This document shows, one piece after another, positions 53,283-62,260 of a DNA stretch of 64,000 bases. This DNA is from Streptomyces novaecaesareae. Its GTDB lineage: Bacteria; Actinomycetota; Actinomycetes; Streptomycetales; Streptomycetaceae. The DNA lies in NCBI RefSeq assembly GCF_000716875.1, contig NZ_JNWQ01000011.1:1-64000 (forward strand), given 5' to 3'. The number at the start of each line of letters is the position of its first letter. Position 1 is the stretch's first letter. A program made the position numbers and the translations under genes. The notes under the pieces were generated by a model that was given only the letters and a program-made list of their open reading frames with translations, searched no databases and was not told where the DNA came from.

Positions 53283-54353
53283 GTGAACGACCGCCCCGAA
53301 CTGCAGAACGCCATCCAGGCCTTCGTCGACGCCGGCTTCGCCGGGATACAGATGCGCGTGAACGACGCGCAGGGCGAATGGACCGGCAGCGCCGGGATCC
53401 GCAAGCTCGGCGAGACCGCCAAGCCCGAAACCGACGGCCGGTTCTGGATCGGCAGCAGCACCAAGACCTTCGTCGCTGCCCTGGTCCTGCACCTGGTCGC
53501 CGAGGGCACCATCGCGCTCGACACCCCGGTCGCCGACCACCTGCCGCAGTTCGGACTCGACCAGCGGATCACCGTACGGATGCTGCTCCAGCACACCAGC
53601 GGCGTCTACAACTCCTCCGGTGAACTCGACCCCGACGGCACCTTCGTCCAGGGCCTCCCCTCGATCGGCAAGGACTGGGTGGACAACCGTTTCCGCACCT
53701 ACCAGCCGGAGGAGATCGTCCGCTTCGCCCTCGCCAAGCCTGCCCGTTTCGAGCCGGGCGCCGACCAGAGCTACTCCAACACCAACTACACCCTCGCCGT
53801 GCTCCTGATCGAGCAGGTCACCGGCCGCTCCTACGCCGAGGAGATGCAGCGCCGGATCCTGGCACCCCTCGGCATGCGGGACACCTTCGTCCCGGGCGAC
53901 TCACCCGAGCTGCCCGAGCCGCACGCCCACGGCTACTACCGCTACCAGGACGAGGACCAGTGGAAGGTCGTCGACGTCACCCGCCAGAACCTCTCGCTCC
54001 TCATCGGCGCCGGCGACCTGATCTCGACCACCCGGGACCTGCACACCTTCTTCGCCGGGCTGCTCGGCGGCAAGCTCCTGCCCGCTGCCCTGCTCGACGA
54101 GATGCGCACCCCGCACGGCATGCTCGGCTACGGCTTCGGCCTGTTCATCCAGGACCTCGGCCCCGAGAGCGGCGGCATCACCATCGTCCACCACAACGGC
54201 GGCGCTCCCGGCGGCTACGGCGCACTGATGATCAGCAGCCCCGACGGCTCCAAGACCCTCACCGCCGGACTCACCACCGGCGACTCCGCCTCCAACCCGG
54301 CCGAGACCTTCCCCCAGGCGCTCGACGCCCTCATCAAGGCCGTCTTCTGCTGA
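53283..54353 (+). CDS. Beta-lactamase/D-Ala-D-Ala carboxypeptidase-type serine hydrolase
   Basis: A 356-aa class C type hydrolase: SxxK motif in GSSTKTF, YxN in SYSNTNYTL, and HxG-like HHNGG. It has no signal peptide, so it may act on cytosolic esters or peptides. GTG start at 53283 after AAGGAACCGACC. It shares an operon with the DUF4097 gene and converges on the DUF6529 gene. Confidence 0.88.
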   Translation: MNDRPELQNAIQAFVDAGFAGIQMRVNDAQGEWTGSAGIRKLGETAKPETDGRFWIGSSTKTFVAALVLHLVAEGTIALDTPVADHLPQFGLDQRITVRMLLQHTSGVYNSSGELDPDGTFVQGLPSIGKDWVDNRFRTYQPEEIVRFALAKPARFEPGADQSYSNTNYTLAVLLIEQVTGRSYAEEMQRRILAPLGMRDTFVPGDSPELPEPHAHGYYRYQDEDQWKVVDVTRQNLSLLIGAGDLISTTRDLHTFFAGLLGGKLLPAALLDEMRTPHGMLGYGFGLFIQDLGPESGGITIVHHNGGAPGGYGALMISSPDGSKTLTAGLTTGDSASNPAETFPQALDALIKAVFC

Positions 54354-54372
54354 CCGCCGAGCGCCGGGAGGC

Positions 54373-54942
54373 TCACAGGCCGGGTACGTGGTGGCCGTTG
54401 AGGCGCCAGAGGGCCGCGCTGTACCAGAGCAGGGCGATCAGGACGATCAGCGCTCCGCCCGCTACGGGCAGGGCCCAGCCGGGGAGCCTGTGGTGCCTGA
54501 CCACGATGACCTTGGTGACGAACGCGCCGTAGAGGAAGCACCCGGAGAAGCTGTGCAGGGCGATCCGGCTGTCCGTCAGCTGTACGCCGTAGGCGTTGAT
54601 GCAGTGGTAGGCGATCGGGAGGGAGAGCAGGAACGCCCCCAGGCCGACCAGCCGGTGACCGGTCCGGACCGGACGGGGTGCGGCACGCAGACCAGGGAGC
54701 CGGCCGTACATCCAGAGCGCCAGCAGGAGTTGGACCAGTGCGAGGCCCAGCAGGGCGGTGCCGAGCTGGGCCTTGAGCAGGTTGGCGTCGTCGAAGCGGC
54801 GGCCGAAGAGGCTGCTGGCGTAGTCGGGGGTGTGCGCCCGGCCGTACCAGAAGAGGCCGGCCGTGACGGCCACCGGCAGGAGCACCCACAGGAGGCCGGA
54901 TGCCCGCCGCCGGGATCGGAACGGCCGTTCGACTCTGTGCAT
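54373..54942 (-). CDS. DUF6529-like membrane protein
   Basis: A 189-aa protein with about five transmembrane helices. H in IAYHCINAYGVQ and H in ALHSFSGCFLYGAFVTKV could ligate haem, as in cytochrome b561-like proteins. It sits directly downstream of the COG4315 lipoprotein gene (5 bp gap) and probably works with it at the membrane. Start ATG 54942. Confidence 0.72.
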   Translation of the reverse strand: MHRVERPFRSRRRASGLLWVLLPVAVTAGLFWYGRAHTPDYASSLFGRRFDDANLLKAQLGTALLGLALVQLLLALWMYGRLPGLRAAPRPVRTGHRLVGLGAFLLSLPIAYHCINAYGVQLTDSRIALHSFSGCFLYGAFVTKVIVVRHHRLPGWALPVAGGALIVLIALLWYSAALWRLNGHHVPGL

Positions 54943-54946
54943 CCGC

Positions 54947-55537
54947 TCAGCTGCCCTCGACCTTGTTGCCGGCGACGTTGACCACGTACCACTTGGCACC
55001 GAAGGCGCTGGACTCCTCGCCGTTGGTGTCGCCCTTGGCCGTGTCGCCCTCGAAGTAGTAGAGCGGGTGGCCGTTGTAGACGACCTGGGACGTGCCGTCC
55101 TTGCGGGCGGCGGTGGTGATCTTGGTCTGGTCGGCGCCGTTCGCGGCGGTGGGGGTGCCGGTGGTCAGCAGGGGCGGCCAGGCGGTGGCGCAGGCGTCGT
55201 AGCAGGTCGGGGTGGGCGAGGTGTCCGCCTCGAACAGGTAGAGCGTCTTGCCCTGGGAGTCGACCAGGATGTTCTTGAACTTGCCGGCGGTGGCCGCCCC
55301 GACCACCGCGCCCGCGCCGGTGGCCCCCGCGGAGGGGGTCGGGCTGGTGCTCGGGCTCGCGCTCTCCGTCGGGCTCGCTGCGGCGGTCGGGCTGGCGGAG
55401 GCGGCCGCCGTGGACGTCGCCGCGGGGGTCGGGCTCGCCGTGGCCGTCGACTTCTTGCTGCTGGAGCAGCCGCCGCAGGCCACGGTGATCAGGGCGACGA
55501 CGGTGACCGCGGTGGTCACCGTGCGGGAATTTCTCAT
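54947..55537 (-). CDS. COG4315-type secreted-repeat lipoprotein
   Basis: A 196-aa lipoprotein: signal MRNSRTVTTAVTVVALITVA with Cys21, a Ser/Thr/Ala/Pro linker (about 28-75), then two copies of the secreted repeat of unknown function (DSQGKTLYLFEADTSPTPTC; NGHPLYYFEGDTAKGDTNG). The first repeat contains CYDACATAWPP. GGAGAGAAGCC precedes the ATG. The adjacency to a possible b-type membrane protein suggests an extracellular redox role, which is inference. Confidence 0.82.
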   Translation of the reverse strand: MRNSRTVTTAVTVVALITVACGGCSSSKKSTATASPTPAATSTAAASASPTAAASPTESASPSTSPTPSAGATGAGAVVGAATAGKFKNILVDSQGKTLYLFEADTSPTPTCYDACATAWPPLLTTGTPTAANGADQTKITTAARKDGTSQVVYNGHPLYYFEGDTAKGDTNGEESSAFGAKWYVVNVAGNKVEGS

Positions 55538-55767
55538 GGCTTCTCTCCGGCCGAGGTGGGGATGGTGGCACCACTTCAGCCTGAACGGGCCGGGCCGCCG
55601 CGCCAGGCACGCCAGCGGGTAGGCAAGGCGAGCCGGCCGTTAACCCTGATGGCCCACGGCGACACACCGCGCCGGGCCGAGGGCCTGTCCAGCCCCACCC
55701 ACCGGTACGCACCTGTACGGCCGAACCCGTACCCGGTCGACTTCCCGCGACGCCCCCGACGCGGTGG

Positions 55768-56073
55768 CTACGCCGGCCGCTCCTGGCCGATGGCCCGCAG
55801 GACATCGGCGAGCCACACCAGGTGGTAGCCGACGGCGCGGTCCTCGTCGGCGAGTACGTCCTGAACGTGCCGCCACGACTCCGAGAGCTGCCCGATCGTC
55901 AACTCGCCGGGCTCGCCGGTGACGTCGTACATCTCGCCCTGCGGCACCGCCCAGAAGTACTCGGCCTCCAGCGGGACGTCTCCGCCCCCCGCCGCCGTCT
56001 CGACGCGCCGCATCAGCACCTCGAACGCCCTGCGCAGCTCGTCAACGGACACGGACAGCGGTTCTCCACTCAT
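55768..56073 (-). CDS. Small hypothetical protein
   Basis: A 101-aa acidic helical protein: SVDELRRAFEVLMRRVE, then LEAEYFWAVPQGEMYDV, then LSESWRHVQDVLADE. Start at ATG 56073 (GGGGTCC before it); the ATG at 56082 is an alternative. No family recognised. Confidence 0.65.
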   Translation of the reverse strand: MSGEPLSVSVDELRRAFEVLMRRVETAAGGGDVPLEAEYFWAVPQGEMYDVTGEPGELTIGQLSESWRHVQDVLADEDRAVGYHLVWLADVLRAIGQERPA

Positions 56074-56098
56074 GGACCCCATGATGAGCCCCGGCCCG

Positions 56099-56131
56099 GC
56101 GCGGGAAGTCGGCCGGGCCGACTTCCCGCGC
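56099..56131 (-). terminator. Terminator of the tautomerase gene
   Basis: Arms GCGCGGGAAGTCGGCC and GGCCGACTTCCCGCGC nearly fused at the loop, 16 bp after the stop codon. The GGAAGTCGGC core recurs at the protease terminator near 61993. Confidence 0.7.
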
Positions 56132-56146
56132 TGCGCCGGTCAGCGG

Positions 56147-56329
56147 TCAGCGATCGGCGGTGAGCTTGCCCGCGGCGCCCCAGTTCTCCGCCTGGTACTC
56201 CTGGATCCACACGAACACGCTCTCGGCGGGGACCTCCAGGGCCTCCACGAACGCGTCGGTGACCTTCTTGACCAGCTCGCGCTTCTGCTCGACGTTGCGC
56301 GGGCCCTGCTGGATGGTGACGATCGGCAT
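56147..56329 (-). CDS. 4-oxalocrotonate tautomerase family protein
   Basis: A 60-aa tautomerase with the catalytic Pro1 after Met removal (MPIVTIQQGP) and the usual Arg near residue 11 and Trp/Glu residues (WIQEYQAENWGAAG). Acts as a hexamer on enol/keto pairs of catabolic acids. GGAGCCGAAG precedes the start. Confidence 0.9.
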   Translation of the reverse strand: MPIVTIQQGPRNVEQKRELVKKVTDAFVEALEVPAESVFVWIQEYQAENWGAAGKLTADR

Positions 56330-56438
56330 CTTCGGCTCCTCGACTGGGTTCCTCTTGGTTCCTCCGCCGGTTTTCCGGCTGAGACCAGTCCACCCGATCA
56401 GGCCTCCCCGACCCAGACCCGATTCGCTCTGACAGCGA

Positions 56439-57335
56439 TCACGAATCCTGATCGTCGCAGGTCGGAGACGTTTTGCGACAGGCCTCGACGAGAAGTCGGG
56501 GGAGCGGAGCGGAACGCCGTACGGCGAGCGAGGTCGGCAGGGCCAGCGGGGAGCGGCAGGGGCGGAAGGCGACCCGGCGTGCGTTGATCATGCGGGCGTT
56601 CGCGGCGTACACCACCGTCCACATCGGGATCCCGGTGCCGATCGCGGCCAGGGTGTCCTGCAGCGTGCTGTGCGCCGGGCCGAGGACCGGCTGGAAGCCG
56701 GCCTGCCGGCAGGCGTCCATGACCAGGTCCACCAGGGCCGGGTGGTTGCGGTGCTCGGTCAGCCGGAGCGGAAGGTCGGCGAGGTCCGCGAGGTCGACCT
56801 CCGGCCGGTCGGCAAGCGGGTGCCGGGCGGGCAGGGCGAGCAGCAACTCGTCCTGCCAGATGGGCAGGAAGCGGAGCTCGGGGCTGCTGTCCGCCATGGC
56901 GCCGCGGACGAAGGCGGCGTCGAGGCGGCCGTCCGCGAGCCGGGCGAGCCGCTCCCGGACGGGGACGGCGTGGAGTTCGACGCGCACGCCGGGGGCCCGG
57001 CGCTGGTAGGTGTCGAGGATCTGGTCGAGCCGCTCGCCCAGGCCGGTGATGGTGCCGAGCCGGAGCACGGCGGGGGCGGCGAGATCGGCGGCGAGGGCGC
57101 GGGCGGCGTCCTCGGCGGCCAGGACGTCCCGGGCGGCGGGCAGGAAGCGTTCCCCGGCCGGGGTCAGCCGGACGTACCGGGGCGAACGGTCGAACAGCGG
57201 GACCTTCAACTCCCGTTCCAGGGACTTGACCTGCTGACTGACGGCGGGCTGGCCGAGTAGCAGCCGCTCGGCCGCCCGGCCGAAGTGCAGCTCCTCGGCG
57301 ACGGCGACGAAGCAGCGCAGCTGCCGTAGCTCCAT
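56439..57335 (-). CDS. LysR family transcriptional regulator
   Basis: A 298-aa LysR protein: MELRQLRCFVAVAEELHFGR, then the helix-turn-helix AAERLLLGQPAVSQQVKSLE, and a substrate-binding domain (about 90-290). Start ATG 57335 after AGGGGGACCGC. Divergent from the PCMT-like methyltransferase; the shared region is 253 bp and no clear operator was found. Confidence 0.88.
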   Translation of the reverse strand: MELRQLRCFVAVAEELHFGRAAERLLLGQPAVSQQVKSLERELKVPLFDRSPRYVRLTPAGERFLPAARDVLAAEDAARALAADLAAPAVLRLGTITGLGERLDQILDTYQRRAPGVRVELHAVPVRERLARLADGRLDAAFVRGAMADSSPELRFLPIWQDELLLALPARHPLADRPEVDLADLADLPLRLTEHRNHPALVDLVMDACRQAGFQPVLGPAHSTLQDTLAAIGTGIPMWTVVYAANARMINARRVAFRPCRSPLALPTSLAVRRSAPLPRLLVEACRKTSPTCDDQDS

Positions 57336-57588
57336 GCGGTCCCCCTGCTCCTGTGCCGGTCGCTCCTGTGCCGACGGACCCATGGTCTCGCAGGCCGGGG
57401 CCGGTCGTCCCACGGCCCTCTTCCCTCTCGGTTTTCCTCTCGATTCACAAGCCTTGTCCCGCTGTTCCCGCCTTCGCGACGATCGGCTCGCCGGTCGCGG
57501 GGAATGCAGGACGGCCGGCGTCTCTGCCAAGCAGCTGACCGCTGTGGCCCCGACGTTCTGCGACCACCCAGGAAGGGACCGACCGGGC

Positions 57589-58488
57589 ATGGTGACCGTT
57601 CTCCACAGTGACGACCAACTCCTGCGTGCCAGAGCCGACGCGGGCCCGGCGCTCGAACGGTCGGGCGCGGCTCCGTCCTCCGCCGCCCTGCCGAGCCTGC
57701 TGGCCGACATGCTCGACGCGCTCGATGTCCGGCCCGGCGACCGGGTGTTGGAGATCGGCACCGGCGCCGGCGACCTCACGGCCCTGCTCTGCCGCCTCGC
57801 CGGCGCGGCCCACGTCACCACCCTCGACCGCAGCGACCGCCTGGCGGCCGCCGCCCGCACCCGGCTGTACGAGGCCGGCTTCGAGTCGACCGTCCTCCGG
57901 GCCGACGGCGCCGACGGGCACCCGGCCGCAGCGCCGTACGACCGGATCATCGCCACCTGCGGCGTCCCCCGCCTGCCCCTGGCCTGGCTCGACCAGTGCG
58001 CCCCGGGCGGCCTCATCGTCGCCCCGGTCGCCGGCGCGGTCGCCAGACTGACCAAGCGCCACGACGGCCGGGCGGCCGGCCGCTTCCTCCCCCGCCCGGA
58101 CGCCTTCCCGCCGCTGCACCCGGCGGAGGCCGCCGAGCCCGCCCCCCTCGACCCGCAGGCCCGCCGCCGGGTCACGGAACTCGACGCCCGCGTCCTGGAC
58201 CACCCCGGCTTCGCCTTCTGGGCCGGCCTGCGCCTCGCCCCCACCGTCACCCGCAGCGGCCACACCCTCCACGACCCGGCGGACGGCTCCACCGCCCACC
58301 CCGAAGGCCCCTCCACCGTCGCCCTCGGCGGCCCCCGCGACCTCTGGCGCCTCGTCGAGGCCGCCCACCGCAACTGGCTCGTCCACAACCGCCCCCGCCC
58401 CGAGTGGTTCGCCGTCGAAGCCGGCCCGGAAGCCCAGTACGCCGCCTACACCGCCCCCAACGGCACCACCACCCGCTGGACCCTCTGA
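57589..58488 (+). CDS. PCMT-like (isoaspartate-type) methyltransferase
   Basis: A 299-aa protein with a PCMT-like SAM-binding core (about 48-150): VLEIGTGAGDLTALL, TLDRSDRLAAAARTRL, then YDRIIATCGVPRLPLAWLDQ and GGLIVAPVAG. The C-terminal half (about 200-299) is an extension not in housekeeping PCMT, ending YAAYTAPNGTTTRWTL. Such enzymes methylate Asp/isoAsp or are used in peptide modification. Start ATG 57589 after GGAAGGGACC. Its end lies 25 bp before the truncated AspRS. Confidence 0.8.
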   Translation: MVTVLHSDDQLLRARADAGPALERSGAAPSSAALPSLLADMLDALDVRPGDRVLEIGTGAGDLTALLCRLAGAAHVTTLDRSDRLAAAARTRLYEAGFESTVLRADGADGHPAAAPYDRIIATCGVPRLPLAWLDQCAPGGLIVAPVAGAVARLTKRHDGRAAGRFLPRPDAFPPLHPAEAAEPAPLDPQARRRVTELDARVLDHPGFAFWAGLRLAPTVTRSGHTLHDPADGSTAHPEGPSTVALGGPRDLWRLVEAAHRNWLVHNRPRPEWFAVEAGPEAQYAAYTAPNGTTTRWTL

Positions 58489-58513
58489 CCGCCGCCGCCC
58501 GGTCGAGTCGGCC

Positions 58514-59614
58514 GTGAAGATCACCGGTGAGGTGGTCGCCAGCCCGCAGGTGAAGCTCGGCGGTCTGGAGATCGTCCCGTCCCGGGTCGAGGTCGTCTCG
58601 CTCGCCGAGCCGAAGCTGCCGATCGACGAGAAGACCGGCATCGACCAGCGCCTGGACTGGCGGTTCCTCGACATCCGGCGCCCTTCCCAGCACCTCGTCT
58701 TCGACGTCCAGACGACCGTCGAGCGGGCGATGCGCGAACTCGCCGCGGAGGAGGGCTTCACCGAGCTGCACACGCCCAAGCTGATGGGCACCGCCTCCGA
58801 GTCCGGGGCCGAGGTGTTCGAGGTCGGGTACTTCGGGCGCACCGCCTACCTCGCCCAATCGCCGCAGTTCTACAAGCAGATGGCCATCGCGGGCGGCATC
58901 GACCGGGTCTTCGAGATCGGGCCGGTGTTCCGGGCCGAGCCGTCGTTCACCTCGCGGCACGCCACCGAGTTCACCGGCGTCGACGTCGAGATCGCCTGGA
59001 TCGACGGCGTCGAGGACGTGATGGCCTTCGAGGAGCGGATGCTGCACCGGGTGCTCACCGCCGTGGCCGAACGCCACGGTGAGGCGATCGCCGAACACTT
59101 CGGCACCCGGGTCGTCGTCCCGGAGCTGCCCTTCCCGCGCATCACCATGGCCGACGCCCAGGCCAGGCTCCGCGCCACCGGCTGGGACCGGGAGGGCGTC
59201 AAGGACGACCTCGACCCCGAGGGCGAGCGGGCGCTGTGCGCGCTGATCGCCGAGGAGACCGGGCACGAGTTCGTGTTCGTCACCCGCTTCCCGGCCGCCG
59301 TCCGGCCCTTCTACCACCTGCGGCCGGAGGACGACCCGACCGTCACCGAGTCCTTCGACCTGCTGTGGAAGGGCGTGGAGATCACCACCGGCGCCCAGCG
59401 CGAGCACCGCCACGAGCGGCTGGTCGCCCAGGCCAGGGAGAAGGGCATGGACACCGGGCCGCTCTCCGGCTACCTGGACTGCTTCCGCTACGGCACCCCG
59501 CCGCACGGCGGCCTCGGCCTCGGGCTCGGCCGGCTGCTGATGCTGGCCCTCGGGCTGCCGTCGATCCGGGAGGCGACGTTCCTGTTCCGGGGGCCGCACC
59601 GGCTGGAGCCGTAG
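58514..59614 (+). CDS. Archaeal-type aspartyl-tRNA synthetase lacking the anticodon-binding domain
   Basis: A 366-aa class II synthetase core. Motif 2 FRAEPSFTSRHATEFTGVD and motif 3 GGLGLGLGRLLMLALGLPSI are intact, as are the flipping-loop segment LMGTASESGAEVF and the Asp-binding QSPQFYKQM. The family (about 430 aa) starts with a beta-barrel anticodon domain of about 80 residues; only its last strand (VESAVKITGEVV) is left. In-frame VESA upstream of the GTG start matches the family, so the front was deleted rather than mis-called. It might lack tRNA discrimination, act as an amidotransferase/ligase-like enzyme, or be decaying. Confidence 0.85.
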   Translation: MKITGEVVASPQVKLGGLEIVPSRVEVVSLAEPKLPIDEKTGIDQRLDWRFLDIRRPSQHLVFDVQTTVERAMRELAAEEGFTELHTPKLMGTASESGAEVFEVGYFGRTAYLAQSPQFYKQMAIAGGIDRVFEIGPVFRAEPSFTSRHATEFTGVDVEIAWIDGVEDVMAFEERMLHRVLTAVAERHGEAIAEHFGTRVVVPELPFPRITMADAQARLRATGWDREGVKDDLDPEGERALCALIAEETGHEFVFVTRFPAAVRPFYHLRPEDDPTVTESFDLLWKGVEITTGAQREHRHERLVAQAREKGMDTGPLSGYLDCFRYGTPPHGGLGLGLGRLLMLALGLPSIREATFLFRGPHRLEP

Positions 59615-59661
59615 GGCCGGTCCTCCGGGGCGGTGTCCATCGGGCGTCTACTTCGGCGTCA

Positions 59662-59672
59662 TTGTGGCACAA
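59662..59672. promoter_or_regulatory. Short palindrome before the secreted protein genes
   Basis: TTGTGGCACAA, a perfect 5+1+5 dyad, 126 bp before the first secreted protein gene, in a less GC-rich patch. Confidence 0.25.
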
Positions 59673-59797
59673 ATCGCCGCGCTGACATGCGTGTTGACTG
59701 ATCGTCTGCCGACGTCCCGGACCGTTGTCGGAGTCCGGTCACGGACACCGGCGCCCACCCGTCCGGGGGCGCCGGCCGACGATCCAGGAGGACCCCC

Positions 59798-60226
59798 ATG
59801 TCCCGCATCCCCTTCCGCACCCGCGCCGCGGCCGTCGCGGCCCTGGTGACGGCCGTCGCGCTGCCCCTCGCGGGCTCGGCCACCGCATCGGCGGTGGTGC
59901 CGACCGGCGTGCAGCAGGCGCAGAGCTCGGTCCAGTCGGCGGACTCGCCCGTGACGTGGGCGTCCAAGAACGGCGGCTACGTCCAGATCAACTGGACCCC
60001 GCCCTTCAACGTGGGCAAGTACGACTGGATCGGCCTCTACAAGCAGGACCCGGGCGCCATCGGCATCAACAGCTACGTGGACTGGCAGTGGGCCTACAAC
60101 CACGGCACGTCGTACGTGACCAGCGCCGCGGCGGTCAGCGGGGACTACTGGACCGCCTACATCTCCTACGACTACTCCTCGGGCCAGTACCGCATCGTCG
60201 AGTCCCACAAGTCCACGATCAGCTGA
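59798..60226 (+). CDS. Secreted protein with YDWIGLY-type beta domain (copy 1)
   Basis: A 142-aa exported protein: signal peptide (about 1-32) and one domain with VQINWTPPFNVGKYDWIGLY and TAYISYDYSSGQYRIVES. The YDWxGLY motif is like that of SKICH and purple acid phosphatase N-terminal Ig-like domains (established for eukaryotes). The stop is followed 4 bp later by a paralogue. Start ATG 59798. Confidence 0.75.
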   Translation: MSRIPFRTRAAAVAALVTAVALPLAGSATASAVVPTGVQQAQSSVQSADSPVTWASKNGGYVQINWTPPFNVGKYDWIGLYKQDPGAIGINSYVDWQWAYNHGTSYVTSAAAVSGDYWTAYISYDYSSGQYRIVESHKSTIS

Positions 60227-60230
60227 GCCC

Positions 60231-60662
60231 GTGGCCGTGTCGATGAGGGCGGCGGCCCTCACTCTTGCGCTGCTCTGCGCGCTGCCGGCCACGGCTGCCT
60301 CGGCGGCCGGGCCGGTGGTCCCGGCGGTGGCCGCCGAGGCCGTCGCCCGGTCCGCGCAGGGCACCTGGGCCGTCGCCATCCACGTGAAGGAGACTCAGGT
60401 CATCACGATCGGGTGGGACTACGCCGGGAATCCGGTCGGCAAGTACGACTGGGTCGGGTTGTACTCCTGCGACCCGCAGGAGTGCGGCGTGAACAACTAC
60501 GTCTCGGGCGCCTGGCAGTGGGCTTCGTCCGGCACCTCGTACACCTTCACCCGGGCTCTCACCGACTCGCTGGTCGGCCCGTACTGGACGGGCTACGTCT
60601 CCTACGACTACGCCTCCGGCCAGTACCGCCTGATGTCCTCGCGGATGAACCTCCTCGCCTGA
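60231..60662 (+). CDS. Secreted protein with YDWVGLY-type beta domain (copy 2)
   Basis: A 143-aa paralogue of the preceding protein: signal peptide (about 1-27), GKYDWVGLYSCDPQECGVNNYV with two added Cys, then YWTGYVSYDYASGQYR. The GTG at 60231 is used; an ATG four codons on is possible. It lies 46 bp before the protease gene, so all three may be cotranscribed and exported together. Confidence 0.75.
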   Translation: MAVSMRAAALTLALLCALPATAASAAGPVVPAVAAEAVARSAQGTWAVAIHVKETQVITIGWDYAGNPVGKYDWVGLYSCDPQECGVNNYVSGAWQWASSGTSYTFTRALTDSLVGPYWTGYVSYDYASGQYRLMSSRMNLLA

Positions 60663-60708
60663 GCGAGGGCCCGTACCCCGCACGTGAAATCCATCCAAGG
60701 AGATGACC

Positions 60709-61947
60709 ATGAAGGTCTCAAGGAAGGCCCTCGCCAGGGGCGCGACGGCGGTCCTGCTCGCCGGGCTGGTCGTGGCCCCGGGCGCGGTCCAGAGCCCGGC
60801 GGCGGCGACGGTCGCGTTACCGTCGCCGTTCACGCCGCAAACCGCTGTGAGCGCCGTCGCGGCCCAAGTCGGCCTCCCGGAAAAGGAGGTGGCGCAGCGG
60901 CTGGCCGCTCAGGACGGGCTGTCGAACACCGCCAAGGCGTTCCGCGCCGCCCAGGGCGCGAAGGCCGCGGGCGTGTGGCTCGACGTGATGCGCGGCGAGG
61001 TGCACGCGAACGTGGTGGACGACGAGGGGGAGCGCGCGGCGAAGGCCGCCGGCGTCATTCCGCAGCGTGCCGCCTACACCACAGCGGACCTCAAGGAGGT
61101 CTACGAGCGGCTCAACACGTTCGGGCGGAAGGGGCTGATGCCGCAGGACAGTTCGTGGGAAGTGGACACCACCGCCAACCGCGTCGTGCTGGACCTGCCG
61201 GCCGGAAGGGACGCCGACGAGGTACTGCGCGCGGCCGGTGTCACCGGAGCCGACCGCGCGAAGGTCAACGTCACCGCCCACCAGGGGGCCGCCATCGCCC
61301 GTACCGGTCTGGTCGGGGGTGACGGTCTTAAAGGGGACAACAAGGACGAGGTCTGCTCGGCCGGCATCATGATCCAGCAGGCTGGTCAGACCTACCTGAT
61401 GACTGCAGGGCACTGCTGGGACGTCGGCACGGTGATCCGGCGCGACGACAACTGGCCCGATCAGTGGGGCAACACCCGCATCGGAGTCGTGACCAACAAG
61501 GAGCTCCCCGCCTCGGACTACGCGCTGATCAGGGTGGACAACCCGCGAGCGTGGCACCCCACGGGGAAGATGATCAAGACGGACGTCGCCGACGTCTACA
61601 ACTTCTACAACAGCTACGTCGCCGACCCGCAGGCCACGATGGAAAAAGGCATGTGGACCTGCACCTCGGGCGTGCGGACCGGCTGGAAGTGCGGCCCGTT
61701 CAACAACGCCGACGCCAGCATCACCACCAAGGAAGGCACCACCGATCACTTGATCAAGATCGATGAGATGAGGTCGCGCGGCGGCGACAGCGGGGGAGCT
61801 GCCATCTTCGGCGACAAGGCTCTCGGCACGGTCGTCGGGGGCTCGACCAGCGACTTCCCCCCCTTCTACACCTACGTCCAGCCACTCTCCACGGTCGCCC
61901 GGGACTTCCACAACGACATCTCCACGGTGGACTGGTCGCAGTGGTGA
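60709..61947 (+). CDS. Secreted S1 family serine protease (chymotrypsin-like)
   Basis: A 412-aa pre-pro-protease. Signal peptide (about 1-33), a pro-region (about 40-200, with HANVVDDEGERAAKAAGV), then an S1 domain with TAGHC, SDYALIRVDNP and GGDSGGAAIFG as the His-Asp-Ser triad regions; WTCTSGVRTGWKCGPF gives a likely disulfide. Start is the second ATG at 60709, since AAGGAG abuts the first. The GGSTSDFPPF region before the end sets substrate preference. Confidence 0.92.
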   Translation: MKVSRKALARGATAVLLAGLVVAPGAVQSPAAATVALPSPFTPQTAVSAVAAQVGLPEKEVAQRLAAQDGLSNTAKAFRAAQGAKAAGVWLDVMRGEVHANVVDDEGERAAKAAGVIPQRAAYTTADLKEVYERLNTFGRKGLMPQDSSWEVDTTANRVVLDLPAGRDADEVLRAAGVTGADRAKVNVTAHQGAAIARTGLVGGDGLKGDNKDEVCSAGIMIQQAGQTYLMTAGHCWDVGTVIRRDDNWPDQWGNTRIGVVTNKELPASDYALIRVDNPRAWHPTGKMIKTDVADVYNFYNSYVADPQATMEKGMWTCTSGVRTGWKCGPFNNADASITTKEGTTDHLIKIDEMRSRGGDSGGAAIFGDKALGTVVGGSTSDFPPFYTYVQPLSTVARDFHNDISTVDWSQW

Positions 61948-61986
61948 TCGCTTCGAACCGTGGGTGAGTGACGCGGAGCACCCGGC

Positions 61987-62025
61987 AAGGCGCAGGAAGT
62001 CGGCTCGGCCGACTTCCTGCGCCTT
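61987..62025 (+). terminator. Terminator of the protease gene
   Basis: Perfect 18-bp arms AAGGCGCAGGAAGTCGGC and its complement with loop TCG, 40 bp after the stop codon. Confidence 0.85.
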
Positions 62026-62260
62026 CGCGTTCCCCGGGAGTGAGGTGGGTCATACCGGCTACGGCACAGGGCGGGCAGAGTCTCCAGGGGGCGCACTGGA
62101 CGTGCTCACGCCCGTGCGCACACCATCGAGCGCCTGCCTAAGGGCTTGTGGCGGCAAAACCGACCGATAAGGTGTTAATCCAACATTCATCCATGCCGCG
62201 TAGCCTCCGAGGGCTAGCCTCATGCTGAACGTCCCCGTCCGACCAGGAGGCGAAAGCCCC

